From the NCBI RefSeq assembly GCF_011927785.1, contig NZ_JAATJK010000001.1:5303001-5367000 (forward strand): a stretch of DNA of 64,000 bases, read 5' to 3'. The translations under genes were made by a program, and so were the position numbers. The first letter of the stretch is position 1, and each line of letters starts with the position of its first letter. The stretch is from Micromonospora profundi. Lineage in GTDB: Bacteria > Actinomycetota > Actinomycetes > Mycobacteriales > Micromonosporaceae. Shown in pieces: positions 1 through 7,415 of this stretch. Under the pieces are notes generated by a model. The model saw only the letters and a list, made by a program, of their open reading frames with translations. It did no database searches and was not told the origin of the DNA.

Positions 1-34
1 GCCGCCCGCCGGCAGCGGCGAAAGGCGGCGGCCA

Positions 35-634
35 ATGATGGGGTACGGCGTGCGAATGCTGGACGGTGCGCAACCGTCCTTCGGTGATCAGGTGTTCGAG
101 CGGCTGCTGCGGGAGCGGATCATCTTCCTCGGCACCGAGGTGACCGAGGAGTCGGCCAACCGGGTCTGCGCGCAGATCCTGCTGCTCGCCGCCGAGGACG
201 CCGACCGGGACATCTTCCTCTACATCAACTCGCCGGGCGGGTCGGTGAGTGCCGGGATGGCCGTTTACGACACGATGCGCTACGTCCGCAACGACGTCGC
301 CACGCTGGCGCTTGGTTTCGCCGGCTCGATGGGGCAGTTCCTGCTCTGCGCGGGCGCGGCCGGCAAACGGTACGCGCTGCCACACTCGCGGATCATGATG
401 CACCAGCCGTCCGGCGGGATGGGTGGCACCGCCTCGGACATCACCATCCAGGCGGAGAACATGCTGCACGTGAAGCGGACCATGCAGGAGCTGATCGCCC
501 AGCACAGTGGACGGCCCCTCGACGACATCCAACGCGACTGGGACCGGGACCGCTGGTTCACTGCCGCTCAGGCCCGCGAGTACGGCCTCATCGACCAGGT
601 GATCACCAGAGCTGATCAGATGTCGGCGCTCTGA
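35..634 (+). CDS. clpP: ATP-dependent Clp protease proteolytic subunit ClpP
   Basis: ClpP forms the tetradecameric serine protease barrel that degrades proteins unfolded by ClpX or ClpC in the cytoplasm. The 199 residues match the usual family length. The triad is visible: Ser98 in GFAGSMGQ, His123 in MMHQPSGG and Asp172 in DRDRWF, with the 25- and 49-residue spacings of E. coli ClpP. The INSPGGS oxyanion segment is at about 64-70. Start: an aaagg box lies 9 nt before the ATG at 35; a second ATG follows directly. Most ClpPs have Ala-Ser at the nucleophile; here it is Gly-Ser. Actinomycetes carry several clpP genes, and a single copy without a clpP or clpX neighbour suggests a paralogue rather than the housekeeping clpP1P2 pair. 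A partner upstream of the window cannot be excluded. Confidence 0.93.
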   Translation: MMGYGVRMLDGAQPSFGDQVFERLLRERIIFLGTEVTEESANRVCAQILLLAAEDADRDIFLYINSPGGSVSAGMAVYDTMRYVRNDVATLALGFAGSMGQFLLCAGAAGKRYALPHSRIMMHQPSGGMGGTASDITIQAENMLHVKRTMQELIAQHSGRPLDDIQRDWDRDRWFTAAQAREYGLIDQVITRADQMSAL

Positions 635-636
635 CT

Positions 637-677
637 CGCGGTGGCGGCCGGCGATGGTCCCGCCGGCCGCCACCGCG
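637..677 (+). terminator. Terminator hairpin after clpP
   Basis: A perfect 17-bp stem (637-653 with 661-677) closes a 7-nt loop three bases after the clpP stop codon. There is no U-tract, as is common in high-GC actinobacteria. Confidence 0.75.
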
Positions 678-1018
678 ACAAGCAACCCGCACCGGTCACG
701 GCAGGTCAACGCGGGCCTGGCACCCAACCCGGAAGGTACGACGGTGAGCGTCGCCGATGCCGGACGCGACCCCCTCGATCCGCGTCCAACAGCTACTGAC
801 AGGCCTTCGCCGCCGGGCCCTCGATACCGACGACCCTATTCCCAGCGGCGGGAATGGGGCCTGCCATCGAGCCGCAGCGCATTTCCGCAAATTCCCGTTA
901 CACGCACGAACACAAATGCGAGAGGCACCGCCGATCCGGCCCGCGATCCCGCAGCCACGACACCTCAGGCGCCGGACCCGCGAAAATCCTGTGGCACCGC
1001 CCCGTTAGGGTCACGTCT
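678..1018. other. Intergenic region between clpP and lipoprotein gene
   Basis: About 340 nt with no convincing gene. Frames run open here, but they lack ribosome sites and resemble no family. The lipoprotein promoter is presumably in the last 100 nt; I cannot assign -35 and -10 boxes with confidence. Confidence 0.5.
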
Positions 1019-1789
1019 ATGCGTCGACTGATCCCAACCCTCTCGATTGCCATCACCGCCGCCCTCGTGGCCGGCTGCGGCACGACTTCCAGTGACACCG
1101 GAGGGTCCGCGCCTTCCGCCGCCGCCCCCGAGACGTCGAAGGTCGAGCCCGTCGCTGCCATCCGGCAGGGAATGGACCGCAGCCTCACCAACACGGTCAC
1201 CATGGACGCCTCGGTCAAGGCTGGCAACCAGAACATCACCCTCAGCGGAAAGATGGACCCCACCGCCAAGGCGATCCAGGTCACCGGGAACGCCCCCGAG
1301 CCGGTCGAGGCCCGCCTGATCGGCGACGTCGCCTACATCAAGTCGGACTCGCTGGACGGCAGCAAGCCGTGGATGAAGATCGACCTCAACAAGCTCAAGC
1401 CGACCAGCACCATGCGCCAGTCGTTCGACCTCAAGGCGCAGACCGGCATCATCGGCGGCGTCGTGAGCGCCCAGGAGGTCAGCCCCGGCCGCTACACCGG
1501 TGTCGCCGACCTGAACAAGGCAGCCGAAACGGCAGGCTCGGACGGCGGGATGCGCGAGGGCCTCGAGGCGACCGCCAAACTGGCCAAGGACCCGGCGGCG
1601 ATCCCGTTCGAGGCGACCCTCGACAGCGAGGGCCGGCTCACCGCGCTGTCCTACACCATCGCCACGAAGAGCGTCGGTGACCTCGTCACCGAGATGAAGA
1701 TGAGTGGCTTCGGCGAACCGGTCACCGTGAAGGCCCCGCCGGCCAACGAGACCGAGGCGGCCTCCGAGGAGATGTACAAGTTCCTCTGA
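1019..1789 (+). CDS. LppX/LprAFG-like secreted lipoprotein
   Basis: A 256-residue lipoprotein. A short signal peptide (MRRL then a hydrophobic stretch) ends in the lipobox LVAGC, so Cys19 or so should be lipidated and the protein anchored outside the membrane. After a Ser/Thr/Ala-rich linker, the body (about 40-256) has the alternating strand pattern and 'VGDVAYIK...KPWMKIDL' style repeats typical of the LppX/LprG/LprF fold, which binds lipids or glycolipids in mycobacteria. I chose the ATG at 1019 over the longer open frame because the signal peptide begins exactly there. Ligand and partner are unknown. The gene stands alone between two terminators. Confidence 0.7.
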   Translation: MRRLIPTLSIAITAALVAGCGTTSSDTGGSAPSAAAPETSKVEPVAAIRQGMDRSLTNTVTMDASVKAGNQNITLSGKMDPTAKAIQVTGNAPEPVEARLIGDVAYIKSDSLDGSKPWMKIDLNKLKPTSTMRQSFDLKAQTGIIGGVVSAQEVSPGRYTGVADLNKAAETAGSDGGMREGLEATAKLAKDPAAIPFEATLDSEGRLTALSYTIATKSVGDLVTEMKMSGFGEPVTVKAPPANETEAASEEMYKFL

Positions 1790-1801
1790 TCAGACGGAAA
1801 T

Positions 1802-1833
1802 GGTGCCCTCCGGATCTCACTCCGGAGGGCACC
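1802..1833 (+). terminator. Terminator hairpin, convergent pair
   Basis: A perfect 13-bp stem (1802-1814 with 1821-1833) and a 6-nt loop, 12 nt after the lipoprotein stop. It sits between convergent genes and could serve both strands. Confidence 0.85.
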
Positions 1834-1861
1834 GTCGCGTCAGCAGGCTGTCGAGGCGCGA

Positions 1862-2758
1862 TCAACCGCGCCGATCTGCTGGCTTGGGCGCGAGCCGCCC
1901 ATTGGGCATGTGCACCACCCGGAGGAACGCGGGCAGCCGCCACGGCCTCGGCCCACCGATGACGACGTCGCGCCGCAGCACCGCCTGCGCGATGCTGATC
2001 CGGCCGAACATCATCAGGTTGAACCTGGCGGGACGGAATGTCACACGCGCGTCGAACGGGCCATCGGCCGGCGCGATCCACACCCTACGGTCGCCAAGCG
2101 TCAGCGTCGTGGTCGTCGTGTACGGCGAACGGAACTGCACGGACACGTGGTGGCGAGGCATCGGCAGCTCGGTGTTGAGCAACACCCCGTACGTGTCACG
2201 CAGCATGTCGAACATGAACAGATCCCAGTAGAGCGCGGCGTGCTCGTCCGGCATCGGCCACTGCCGACGCAATGCCCGTGCGATGTCCCAGCCGTGCACG
2301 AGCAGCTCGTTCGTCAGGTGGGCGAACAGACCACCGACCGTCACCCGCGCGTTGCCCAGCCAGCTCACCGTCGACTGCGGGTCAGCAGTCGTGGCCAGCA
2401 GACCGTCGACCGCCGCGTTCAACCGCGCCAGCAGTACCGCCGGGTCGCGCTCACGGAAATGGGCGAGCACGTGGGTGTTGACGTCGGCCACCGTGTCGAC
2501 GTTCGTGACGGCCAGCATGTCCTCCAGGCCCGGCACCGGGATGGGGACCTCGGCGTCCTCCAGCCTTGCCACGTACAGCACCGCTATCGACACCACGTGC
2601 GCCGCCGTGTCCGCCACCGTCCAGTCGGCGGTCACCATGAGCTCTGGCGACGGCGCGGCGGCCACCAAATCGGTGAACCGATCGGTGGCCGCCCGCAGTG
2701 CCGTGTGGGCCAGGCGCCACCTGTCCGCAGCGCCTGCGCCAGTCACGTCGAACAACAT
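1862..2758 (-). CDS. Mycothiol-dependent maleylpyruvate isomerase family protein (DinB-like)
   Basis: 298 residues with the MDMPI architecture: an N-terminal DinB-type four-helix domain (about 10-190) and a C-terminal SCP2-like domain (about 200-290). Metal-ligand motifs are visible: a His in DTAAHVV near residue 55 and HGWDIAR near 190. Characterised relatives use mycothiol, the actinobacterial thiol, in isomerase or detoxification reactions; the substrate here is unknown. It lies 42 nt downstream of the membrane protein at 2801-3736 and may be cotranscribed with it. The start ATG opens the conserved first helix. Confidence 0.75.
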   Translation of the reverse strand: MLFDVTGAGAADRWRLAHTALRAATDRFTDLVAAAPSPELMVTADWTVADTAAHVVSIAVLYVARLEDAEVPIPVPGLEDMLAVTNVDTVADVNTHVLAHFRERDPAVLLARLNAAVDGLLATTADPQSTVSWLGNARVTVGGLFAHLTNELLVHGWDIARALRRQWPMPDEHAALYWDLFMFDMLRDTYGVLLNTELPMPRHHVSVQFRSPYTTTTTLTLGDRRVWIAPADGPFDARVTFRPARFNLMMFGRISIAQAVLRRDVVIGGPRPWRLPAFLRVVHMPNGRLAPKPADRRG

Positions 2759-2800
2759 CGAGCCCTCGCTTCATCGCTTGTGCCCCTGATGGCGCAGGTG

Positions 2801-3736
2801 TCAGTTGTAGAACATGGTCGGGAACCAGCCGAAGCCGAAGATGGCAGGCACCCGGATGTCCCAGTACACGACGGTGAAGACGCCGAGGGCGATGAGCAGG
2901 GCTGCGCTGAGCGCCGTGCTGCGCCGTACGTCGGAGGCGAGCCAGGTGATGAACCGACCCCGGGTGAGGAGGATCAGCAGCGCGAACAGCGCGGTGACCA
3001 CGACGATGTTGCCGAGGGACTGGAGGACGAACGCGGCTGAGCCGTACAACGGGTTGCCGCTGTCGACCGCCCAGTGGAAGAGCTTGTTGAACAACGGATA
3101 GGGCCGGCCGATGAGGAACCCGCCGATGAGCGCGCCGAGGGTCACCACCCGCGCGACCGGACGATCGGCGAACAGGTCGGGCACCACCTTGATCGCGGCC
3201 AACCCGAGGTAGATGAGGGCCAACCCGATGAGGCCGAACACCACCGACGACTGGATGATGCGAACCGGCACCCCGCCTGCGGTCTCGGTCGACAACTGCG
3301 GAAGCCTGTCCCCCAGCAGGACTCCGACGAACCCGTACACCGCGGCGACGACGACCATCCCCAGGGTGAGGTAGGCGACCGGCCGCAACAGCAGACGGAG
3401 CCGGGCGCTGGTGCCGCTACTGGCCGCGCTGAGCGGCCCGATCGACGCGATCATCGCGATGTTGCAGGCGGTGAACGTGCCCGCCAGGCCCGACACGAAC
3501 GCGAAGATCAGGCCGGCGGCGGTACCGGCGATCGCGGTCTCCTTCGCGTCGTGACCGAGAAGGCCGCTGGCGACGTTGTCACCGATGACCGAGTCGACGA
3601 ACTCGTAGGACCACAGCACCGCCAGCAGGACACCAGCCGCGACGCTGGCCGCGATGATGACGCCGTTGCGCTGGGGTCGAGGATCACCGGAGACGCTCGA
3701 AACCTGTTGGCTTGCTGTGGTGCGCGTTTCCGTCAT
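2801..3736 (-). CDS. Polytopic membrane protein, DsbD/CcdA-like
   Basis: 311 residues with about eight hydrophobic segments, so an integral membrane protein. The segment GLAGTFTACNIAM (about residues 90-102) and the two-half layout recall the CcdA/DsbD family that moves electrons across the membrane to thiol partners. Only one Cys is obvious in that motif, where redox-active CcdA proteins have two, so a redox role is doubtful. Start: the ATG at 3736 has aaaggagag a few bases upstream. A longer frame to 3787 exists but lacks a ribosome site. The next gene on the same strand is the MDMPI-type enzyme. Confidence 0.55.
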   Translation of the reverse strand: MTETRTTASQQVSSVSGDPRPQRNGVIIAASVAAGVLLAVLWSYEFVDSVIGDNVASGLLGHDAKETAIAGTAAGLIFAFVSGLAGTFTACNIAMIASIGPLSAASSGTSARLRLLLRPVAYLTLGMVVVAAVYGFVGVLLGDRLPQLSTETAGGVPVRIIQSSVVFGLIGLALIYLGLAAIKVVPDLFADRPVARVVTLGALIGGFLIGRPYPLFNKLFHWAVDSGNPLYGSAAFVLQSLGNIVVVTALFALLILLTRGRFITWLASDVRRSTALSAALLIALGVFTVVYWDIRVPAIFGFGWFPTMFYN

Positions 3737-3933
3737 CCATCTCTCCTTTGTCAGCCCCCTGATGACTGTGCGCGGTGATGATGTCACTCAAAGCGATTCC
3801 CGTGCATCTCCGAGAATGCTCAGTCGGCAGTGGACGGTCACGGCCGCGTTCCAGGACGTCAATCCATCTTGCTTTTCATCCCACGGCCTGTAATATCCCC
3901 ATGTTTTGATCTGTAGCGGGGGAGGAAACACAC

Positions 3934-4662
3934 ATGCGATGGAAGACCCCGGCCAGCGCCTTATTAGCGCTGGCCTTTCTGATTCCGGCGGCACCGGCGG
4001 TGGCTCAAGCCCAATCGCCCGGGCTGGATGCGGCCTGCCAGACGGTCGAGCGCAAGGTGTACAAGGACATCCGCTCGCTTTACACAATCGACCTGGACAC
4101 CGCCGCCATCGTGGAGGTGCGGCTGTTGGCCGCCCGAATCCTGCACGAGGCAGACACCAACAAGTTGACCGTTCTGCCTGGAGCACTGCAGGAGCGACTC
4201 AACGGCACCTCAGATGATCTCCGCGCGTTCCTCAAGACGGACGCGCAGAGGATCTGGACAACGGATCTGCGGATCGGTGTGGGCCAGACGATGACGGGCG
4301 CTGGCGTCAACGTGCGGGCAGCCGCGCAGAAGACGCTCGACACGGGCACCGTCGAGGCCTTCCTGGCTTACCTGAACGACGGCGTGTACGCCGCACGTGC
4401 GCTTGACTGCGCGGCTCAGCCGACGCCAACGCCGACGTCCCAGCCGACGCCGACGCCATCCGCCTCACCGAGCGCCACGACGACCGTCGCACCGACCCCC
4501 TCGTCCTCCGACAGCGCGGGCGCCTCGGGCGGCGATGGCGGTGGGCTGCCTGTGACCGGTGCCGACACCGCGACCGTGGCCAGCGTTGGCGGCGCGCTTC
4601 TGCTCCTCGGAGGGGCGGGCTACCTCATCGGACGCCGACGCCGTTCCCGCTTCGTGGCATAG
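3934..4662 (+). CDS. LPXTG cell-wall-anchored protein
   Basis: 242 residues with a cleavable signal peptide (about 1-27, ending AVAQA), a helical domain of unknown family (about 28-150), a Pro/Thr-rich linker of 'TPTPTSQ' type, and a sortase signal: LPVTG, a hydrophobic helix and an RRRRSR tail. Sortase should cleave between Thr and Gly and link the protein to peptidoglycan. Start: ggggagg about 8 nt before the ATG. The extracellular domain is not recognised. It is divergent from the membrane protein upstream, with about 200 nt between them. Confidence 0.85.
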   Translation: MRWKTPASALLALAFLIPAAPAVAQAQSPGLDAACQTVERKVYKDIRSLYTIDLDTAAIVEVRLLAARILHEADTNKLTVLPGALQERLNGTSDDLRAFLKTDAQRIWTTDLRIGVGQTMTGAGVNVRAAAQKTLDTGTVEAFLAYLNDGVYAARALDCAAQPTPTPTSQPTPTPSASPSATTTVAPTPSSSDSAGASGGDGGGLPVTGADTATVASVGGALLLLGGAGYLIGRRRRSRFVA

Positions 4663-4670
4663 CCCGATCG

Positions 4671-4708
4671 ACAGCGCCCGGCCCGATGCTTCGTGGGCCG
4701 GGCGCTGT
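4671..4708 (+). terminator. Terminator hairpin after LPXTG gene
   Basis: A perfect 13-bp stem (4671-4683 with 4696-4708), with one more possible pair inside, 9 nt after the stop codon. It lies between convergent genes. Confidence 0.85.
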
Positions 4709-4766
4709 GTTCGGCGGGGGTCGTTTCGTGTTTGCGCCGGGAACCGTGCCACGGTGACCGCCCTCG

Positions 4767-5165
4767 TCAATACGGCCGCCGGATCCCTCGCTCCGAGAGC
4801 GTCGCCTCGTAATAGCCGAGGAAGCCCTTCAGCTCTTCGATGGCGTAGTCCAGGTCGTCGAGAGCCTCGCCGTTACCGGGGTCCTCGCGCAGGGTACGAG
4901 CTGCGTCGGCCAGCTGCGTCCAGATCCCTGCGAACGTGTCGCCCTGCAGATGGATGCCGGGAAATGTTCGGCCCACCAGCTGCACGACTGCACAGTTGAC
5001 ACCACGGGTCAGCACCCGCGCTTGCTCCTGGCTCATCCGATCAGGATCCAGTACTACCCGCAACGCGGCTAGCTGTCCGCCGGACCGGACCGTCCGCCTG
5101 CTCACCATCCGCTTCAGTGCAGTCACGCTCGGTAGAACAGCTTCACGGAAAATTGCATTTGGCAA
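4767..5165 (-). CDS. Hypothetical helical protein
   Basis: 132 residues, soluble and mostly helical, unknown to me. It has no signal peptide and no membrane segment. The C-terminal 60 residues are acidic (DDLDYAIEELKGFLGYYEATL) and look like a helical hairpin. The frame opens with TTG at 5165 without a clear ribosome site. An ATG at 5108 (MVSRR) would give 113 residues and is equally possible. The gene is divergent from the small membrane protein at 5365. Confidence 0.5.
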   Translation of the reverse strand: MPNAIFREAVLPSVTALKRMVSRRTVRSGGQLAALRVVLDPDRMSQEQARVLTRGVNCAVVQLVGRTFPGIHLQGDTFAGIWTQLADAARTLREDPGNGEALDDLDYAIEELKGFLGYYEATLSERGIRRPY

Positions 5166-5364
5166 GAGGTAGCACCGAAATTTTCTCGATATGATGCATC
5201 TGCTTGTCAGGTACCCGACAGTGAAATGTCGACTCTTGTGCTAGCCGTCCGCCGAGAGGATGCTCGAATCGTCGAACGGTACTGCGCCGCCTCACACAGA
5301 GGGCGGCGCCCGGCTGCCACCGGACGCCGCATTCGACTCCACCGCTGCAACGGAAGGAGTCACG

Positions 5365-5538
5365 TTGACTGTAATCCCTCGCGGGTCAGACTTCGAGACA
5401 CCAGGGGACGAGGACGAACCCGTTGCCGAGCAGTCCGACAGGCACCGGATCATCCTGGCGTACGTCAAGACGCTCAGTCCGATCATCGCCGCCATCGTCG
5501 CCTGCATCGGGACGCTGGTGACAGCGCTGGTCCGCTGA
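5365..5538 (+). CDS. Small single-pass membrane protein (57 aa)
   Basis: A 57-residue protein with a polar acidic N-terminus (GDEDEPVAEQ) and one C-terminal transmembrane helix (about 36-56, ending TALVR). The TTG at 5365 is preferred because ggaaggag lies 5-6 nt upstream; an in-frame ATG at 5260 would add 35 residues but lacks a ribosome site. Such short tail-anchored proteins are common in actinomycetes, and no function can be given. It is separated from the regulator gene at 5606 by a strong hairpin. Confidence 0.55.
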   Translation: MTVIPRGSDFETPGDEDEPVAEQSDRHRIILAYVKTLSPIIAAIVACIGTLVTALVR

Positions 5539-5543
5539 CCCGC

Positions 5544-5580
5544 CGGCCCCGCGCTCCCGCTTCGGCCGGGCGCGGGGCCG
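5544..5580. terminator. Bidirectional terminator hairpin
   Basis: An 11-bp outer stem (5544-5554 with 5570-5580) with further pairing inside the loop, between the convergent genes ending at 5538 (+) and 5606 (-). Confidence 0.75.
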
Positions 5581-5605
5581 TCCCCGTCGGGCGCCCCGGC
5601 GGGAA

Positions 5606-6811
5606 TCAGAGCAGGTCGGCGAGCGTACGCCAGATCTCGGTGGCCAGGTCGCGATAGCCCGCGTCCTGCGCCTGCGTGGCCAGGCTGCGGAGTTCAGTGA
5701 TGGCGGCGGCCCGGTCTCCGCGGATCAGCCGCACCTGGTTACGCAGCAGGTCGAGCCGGATCCGGTCACGGAAGGACAGGTAGCGGGTCCGGCCGGCCAG
5801 TTCCTCGCTGCGCTCCCCCGCCACCTCCAGGTCGCCCTGATGGAAGGCGAGCAGCGCCTGGAGGAAGGCGAACTCCTCCGCGAGGCGGGGGGTGCCGACC
5901 AGGTCGAGGGCGCTCTCCGCCTGGGCCAGCCGGCACTGCGCCTCCTGGGTGGCGGGCTGGCGCATCTGCAGGTAGAGGGAAGCCGCGGCCAGTCGCAGCC
6001 GCAGCCACAGGGTGAGGTCGTCGCGGCTGTCGAGTTCGTCGAGGGCCCGCTCGATCAGCTCGGCGGATCCCTTGTGGTCGCCCTCCCTGGTGAGGGCCGA
6101 GGCCGTGGTCCACAACGCCTCCACGCGCAACACCACCGGCAGCTCCGGGATGATCGACTCCAGCATGGTGATGTGGACGTGGGCCTCGGCCGAGTGGCCG
6201 GACTCGGCCTCGATCGACACCAGGGTCATCAGCGTACGGGCCATGTCGGAGGCGGGGACCTCGTGCGCGGCGACCAGGGCGTGTGCCTGGAGCGCGTTGG
6301 CACGGGCCGCGGCGACGTCGCCGAGGGAGCGGTGACAGCGGGCCAACTGGTTGCGGGCCCGGATCTCCAGTTCCGGTGACGCCACCTCGGTGCTGAGCTC
6401 GGCCAGGGCCTCCAGGGTCTTGAGGGCCTCGGCGCGCCGTCCCTGCTTGATCTGGAGCCGGGCGAGGATCCACAGGGCGTGCCAGCGGGTGGCTGCCTGG
6501 GCCTGGCCGTCCGCCTGTACCGCCGACATGATCGGCTCCACGGTGTTGCCGTCCTCGCTGGAGGTGACGGTCGCCAGCACCGTGCTGAGGTCGTCGGACT
6601 GCTCGGCGCCGAACGCCGACGACGGCACCTTCAGCTTCTCGGCGAGGTACTGGATGGCCCGGGCGGTCGGCGGTCGGGCGCCGGACTCCAGCCGCGAGAG
6701 GTACGCCGCCGACATCCCCGGCCCGACCACGTCGGCCTGGGACAGGCCGCGTTCCCGGCGCAGCGCGCGCAGCCGCTGGCCGAACTCCGGTTGCTCCAGT
6801 GGGTCAGTCAA
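5606..6811 (-). CDS. XRE-family HTH regulator with TPR repeats
   Basis: 401 residues. An N-terminal XRE helix-turn-helix (about 10-65: GLSQADVVG then SAAYLSRLESG) is followed by about 330 residues of helical tetratricopeptide-like repeats. This is the layout of peptide-sensing RRNPP-type regulators (Rgg, PlcR, NprR) and of several actinobacterial pathway regulators. Start: TTG at 6811 with aggtgag 3-4 nt upstream; the open frame continues to 7297 but turns into low-complexity Arg-rich sequence. It is encoded 161 nt downstream of a small secreted peptide gene on the same strand and divergent from the operon at 7416, so it is the likely regulator of both. It could instead sense an intracellular signal. 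Confidence 0.8.
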   Translation of the reverse strand: MTDPLEQPEFGQRLRALRRERGLSQADVVGPGMSAAYLSRLESGARPPTARAIQYLAEKLKVPSSAFGAEQSDDLSTVLATVTSSEDGNTVEPIMSAVQADGQAQAATRWHALWILARLQIKQGRRAEALKTLEALAELSTEVASPELEIRARNQLARCHRSLGDVAAARANALQAHALVAAHEVPASDMARTLMTLVSIEAESGHSAEAHVHITMLESIIPELPVVLRVEALWTTASALTREGDHKGSAELIERALDELDSRDDLTLWLRLRLAAASLYLQMRQPATQEAQCRLAQAESALDLVGTPRLAEEFAFLQALLAFHQGDLEVAGERSEELAGRTRYLSFRDRIRLDLLRNQVRLIRGDRAAAITELRSLATQAQDAGYRDLATEIWRTLADLL

Positions 6812-6879
6812 CGTCTCACCTGCTTCTACCTGGCGTCTCCCCCTGCCGCTCTCGTGCTTGAAGTGTTGCCTAATTGGAA

Positions 6880-6897
6880 AGACCTTGTCAAAGGTCT
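6880..6897. promoter_or_regulatory. Inverted repeat and -35-like box upstream of the XRE regulator
   Basis: The repeat AGACCTT / AAGGTCT (6880-6886 and 6891-6897) has a 4-nt spacer. It overlaps the minus-strand 9-mer TTGACAAGG (6891-6883), which can act as a -35 box for the regulator gene. The same 9-mer is the -35 region of the operon promoter at 7301. Candidate operator. Confidence 0.45.
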
Positions 6898-6972
6898 GCC
6901 ACCAGGACGGGTCGAGCGAAGGGCCGGCCGCACCATACCGCACATTTCCGAAGCGGCCGGCCCCGAAGTCGA

Positions 6973-7146
6973 TCAAGGCCAGTCGATGTCGCCGTCGGCG
7001 ACGCCGTCGACGCCTGGATGGATCTGCACCACATCGACGGACGCGGCGGGCGCGGGCCGCACCGCGTGGGCGGCGGCGGCAGGGCCTGCGGCTGCCAGCA
7101 GCAGAAGGAGGCAGAACATAAGGCCGATCGGCAGTTTCGGTGTCAT
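6973..7146 (-). CDS. Small secreted peptide (57 aa), candidate signal partner of the XRE-TPR regulator
   Basis: A 57-residue open frame with a classic signal peptide: MTPK, a long Leu/Ala core and a likely cleavage site after GPAAAAHA. That leaves a roughly 30-residue export ending in DGDIDWP. An AGGAG box lies 4-5 nt before the ATG, and wobble positions are mostly G or C. It lies directly upstream of, and on the same strand as, the XRE/TPR regulator. That pairing resembles secreted pheromone precursors beside RRNPP receptors, which is inference. The alternative is an unrelated secreted microprotein. It has no Cys in the mature part, so a disulfide-rich toxin is unlikely. Confidence 0.6.
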   Translation of the reverse strand: MTPKLPIGLMFCLLLLLAAAGPAAAAHAVRPAPAASVDVVQIHPGVDGVADGDIDWP

Positions 7147-7266
7147 GTGCTCCTCGCAATGTGGGTCGGCGGGACAACAGGCCGGCGGATCTGCCGGCCC
7201 GACCGGGGGTTGCCAAGCGCCACCGTAAGTCCACCCCCCGTGTCCGGCAAGCCGGAACGAAAAGAA

Positions 7267-7330
7267 TCTTGACTCGTCTTGACTTGCTCATTGCCAAATG
7301 TTGACAAGGCGAAGCGACGGGGCCTAGCTT
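7267..7330 (+). promoter_or_regulatory. Promoter and tandem decamer repeat of the biosynthetic operon
   Basis: TTGACA (7301-7306), an 18-nt spacer and TAGCTT (7325-7330) form a good primary-sigma promoter about 85 nt before the ATP-grasp gene. Just upstream are two adjacent decamers, TCTTGACTCG (7267-7276) and TCTTGACTTG (7277-7286). One-turn spacing suggests a regulator site on one helix face. Confidence 0.55.
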
Positions 7331-7415
7331 CCTATCCGAAGAGACGACCGCCGATCGATGCGGTCACCCGCAATCGCGTGATCCACCACGCGATCGTCAC
7401 GGATGAGGAGTTCCC

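Noticed and set aside
854..1018. Longer start for the lipoprotein
   Set aside because: The signal peptide begins at 1019; the extension would bury it.
6814..7297. N-terminal extension of the XRE regulator
   Set aside because: Arg-rich non-domain sequence; overlaps the secreted peptide gene; the TTG at 6811 has a ribosome site.
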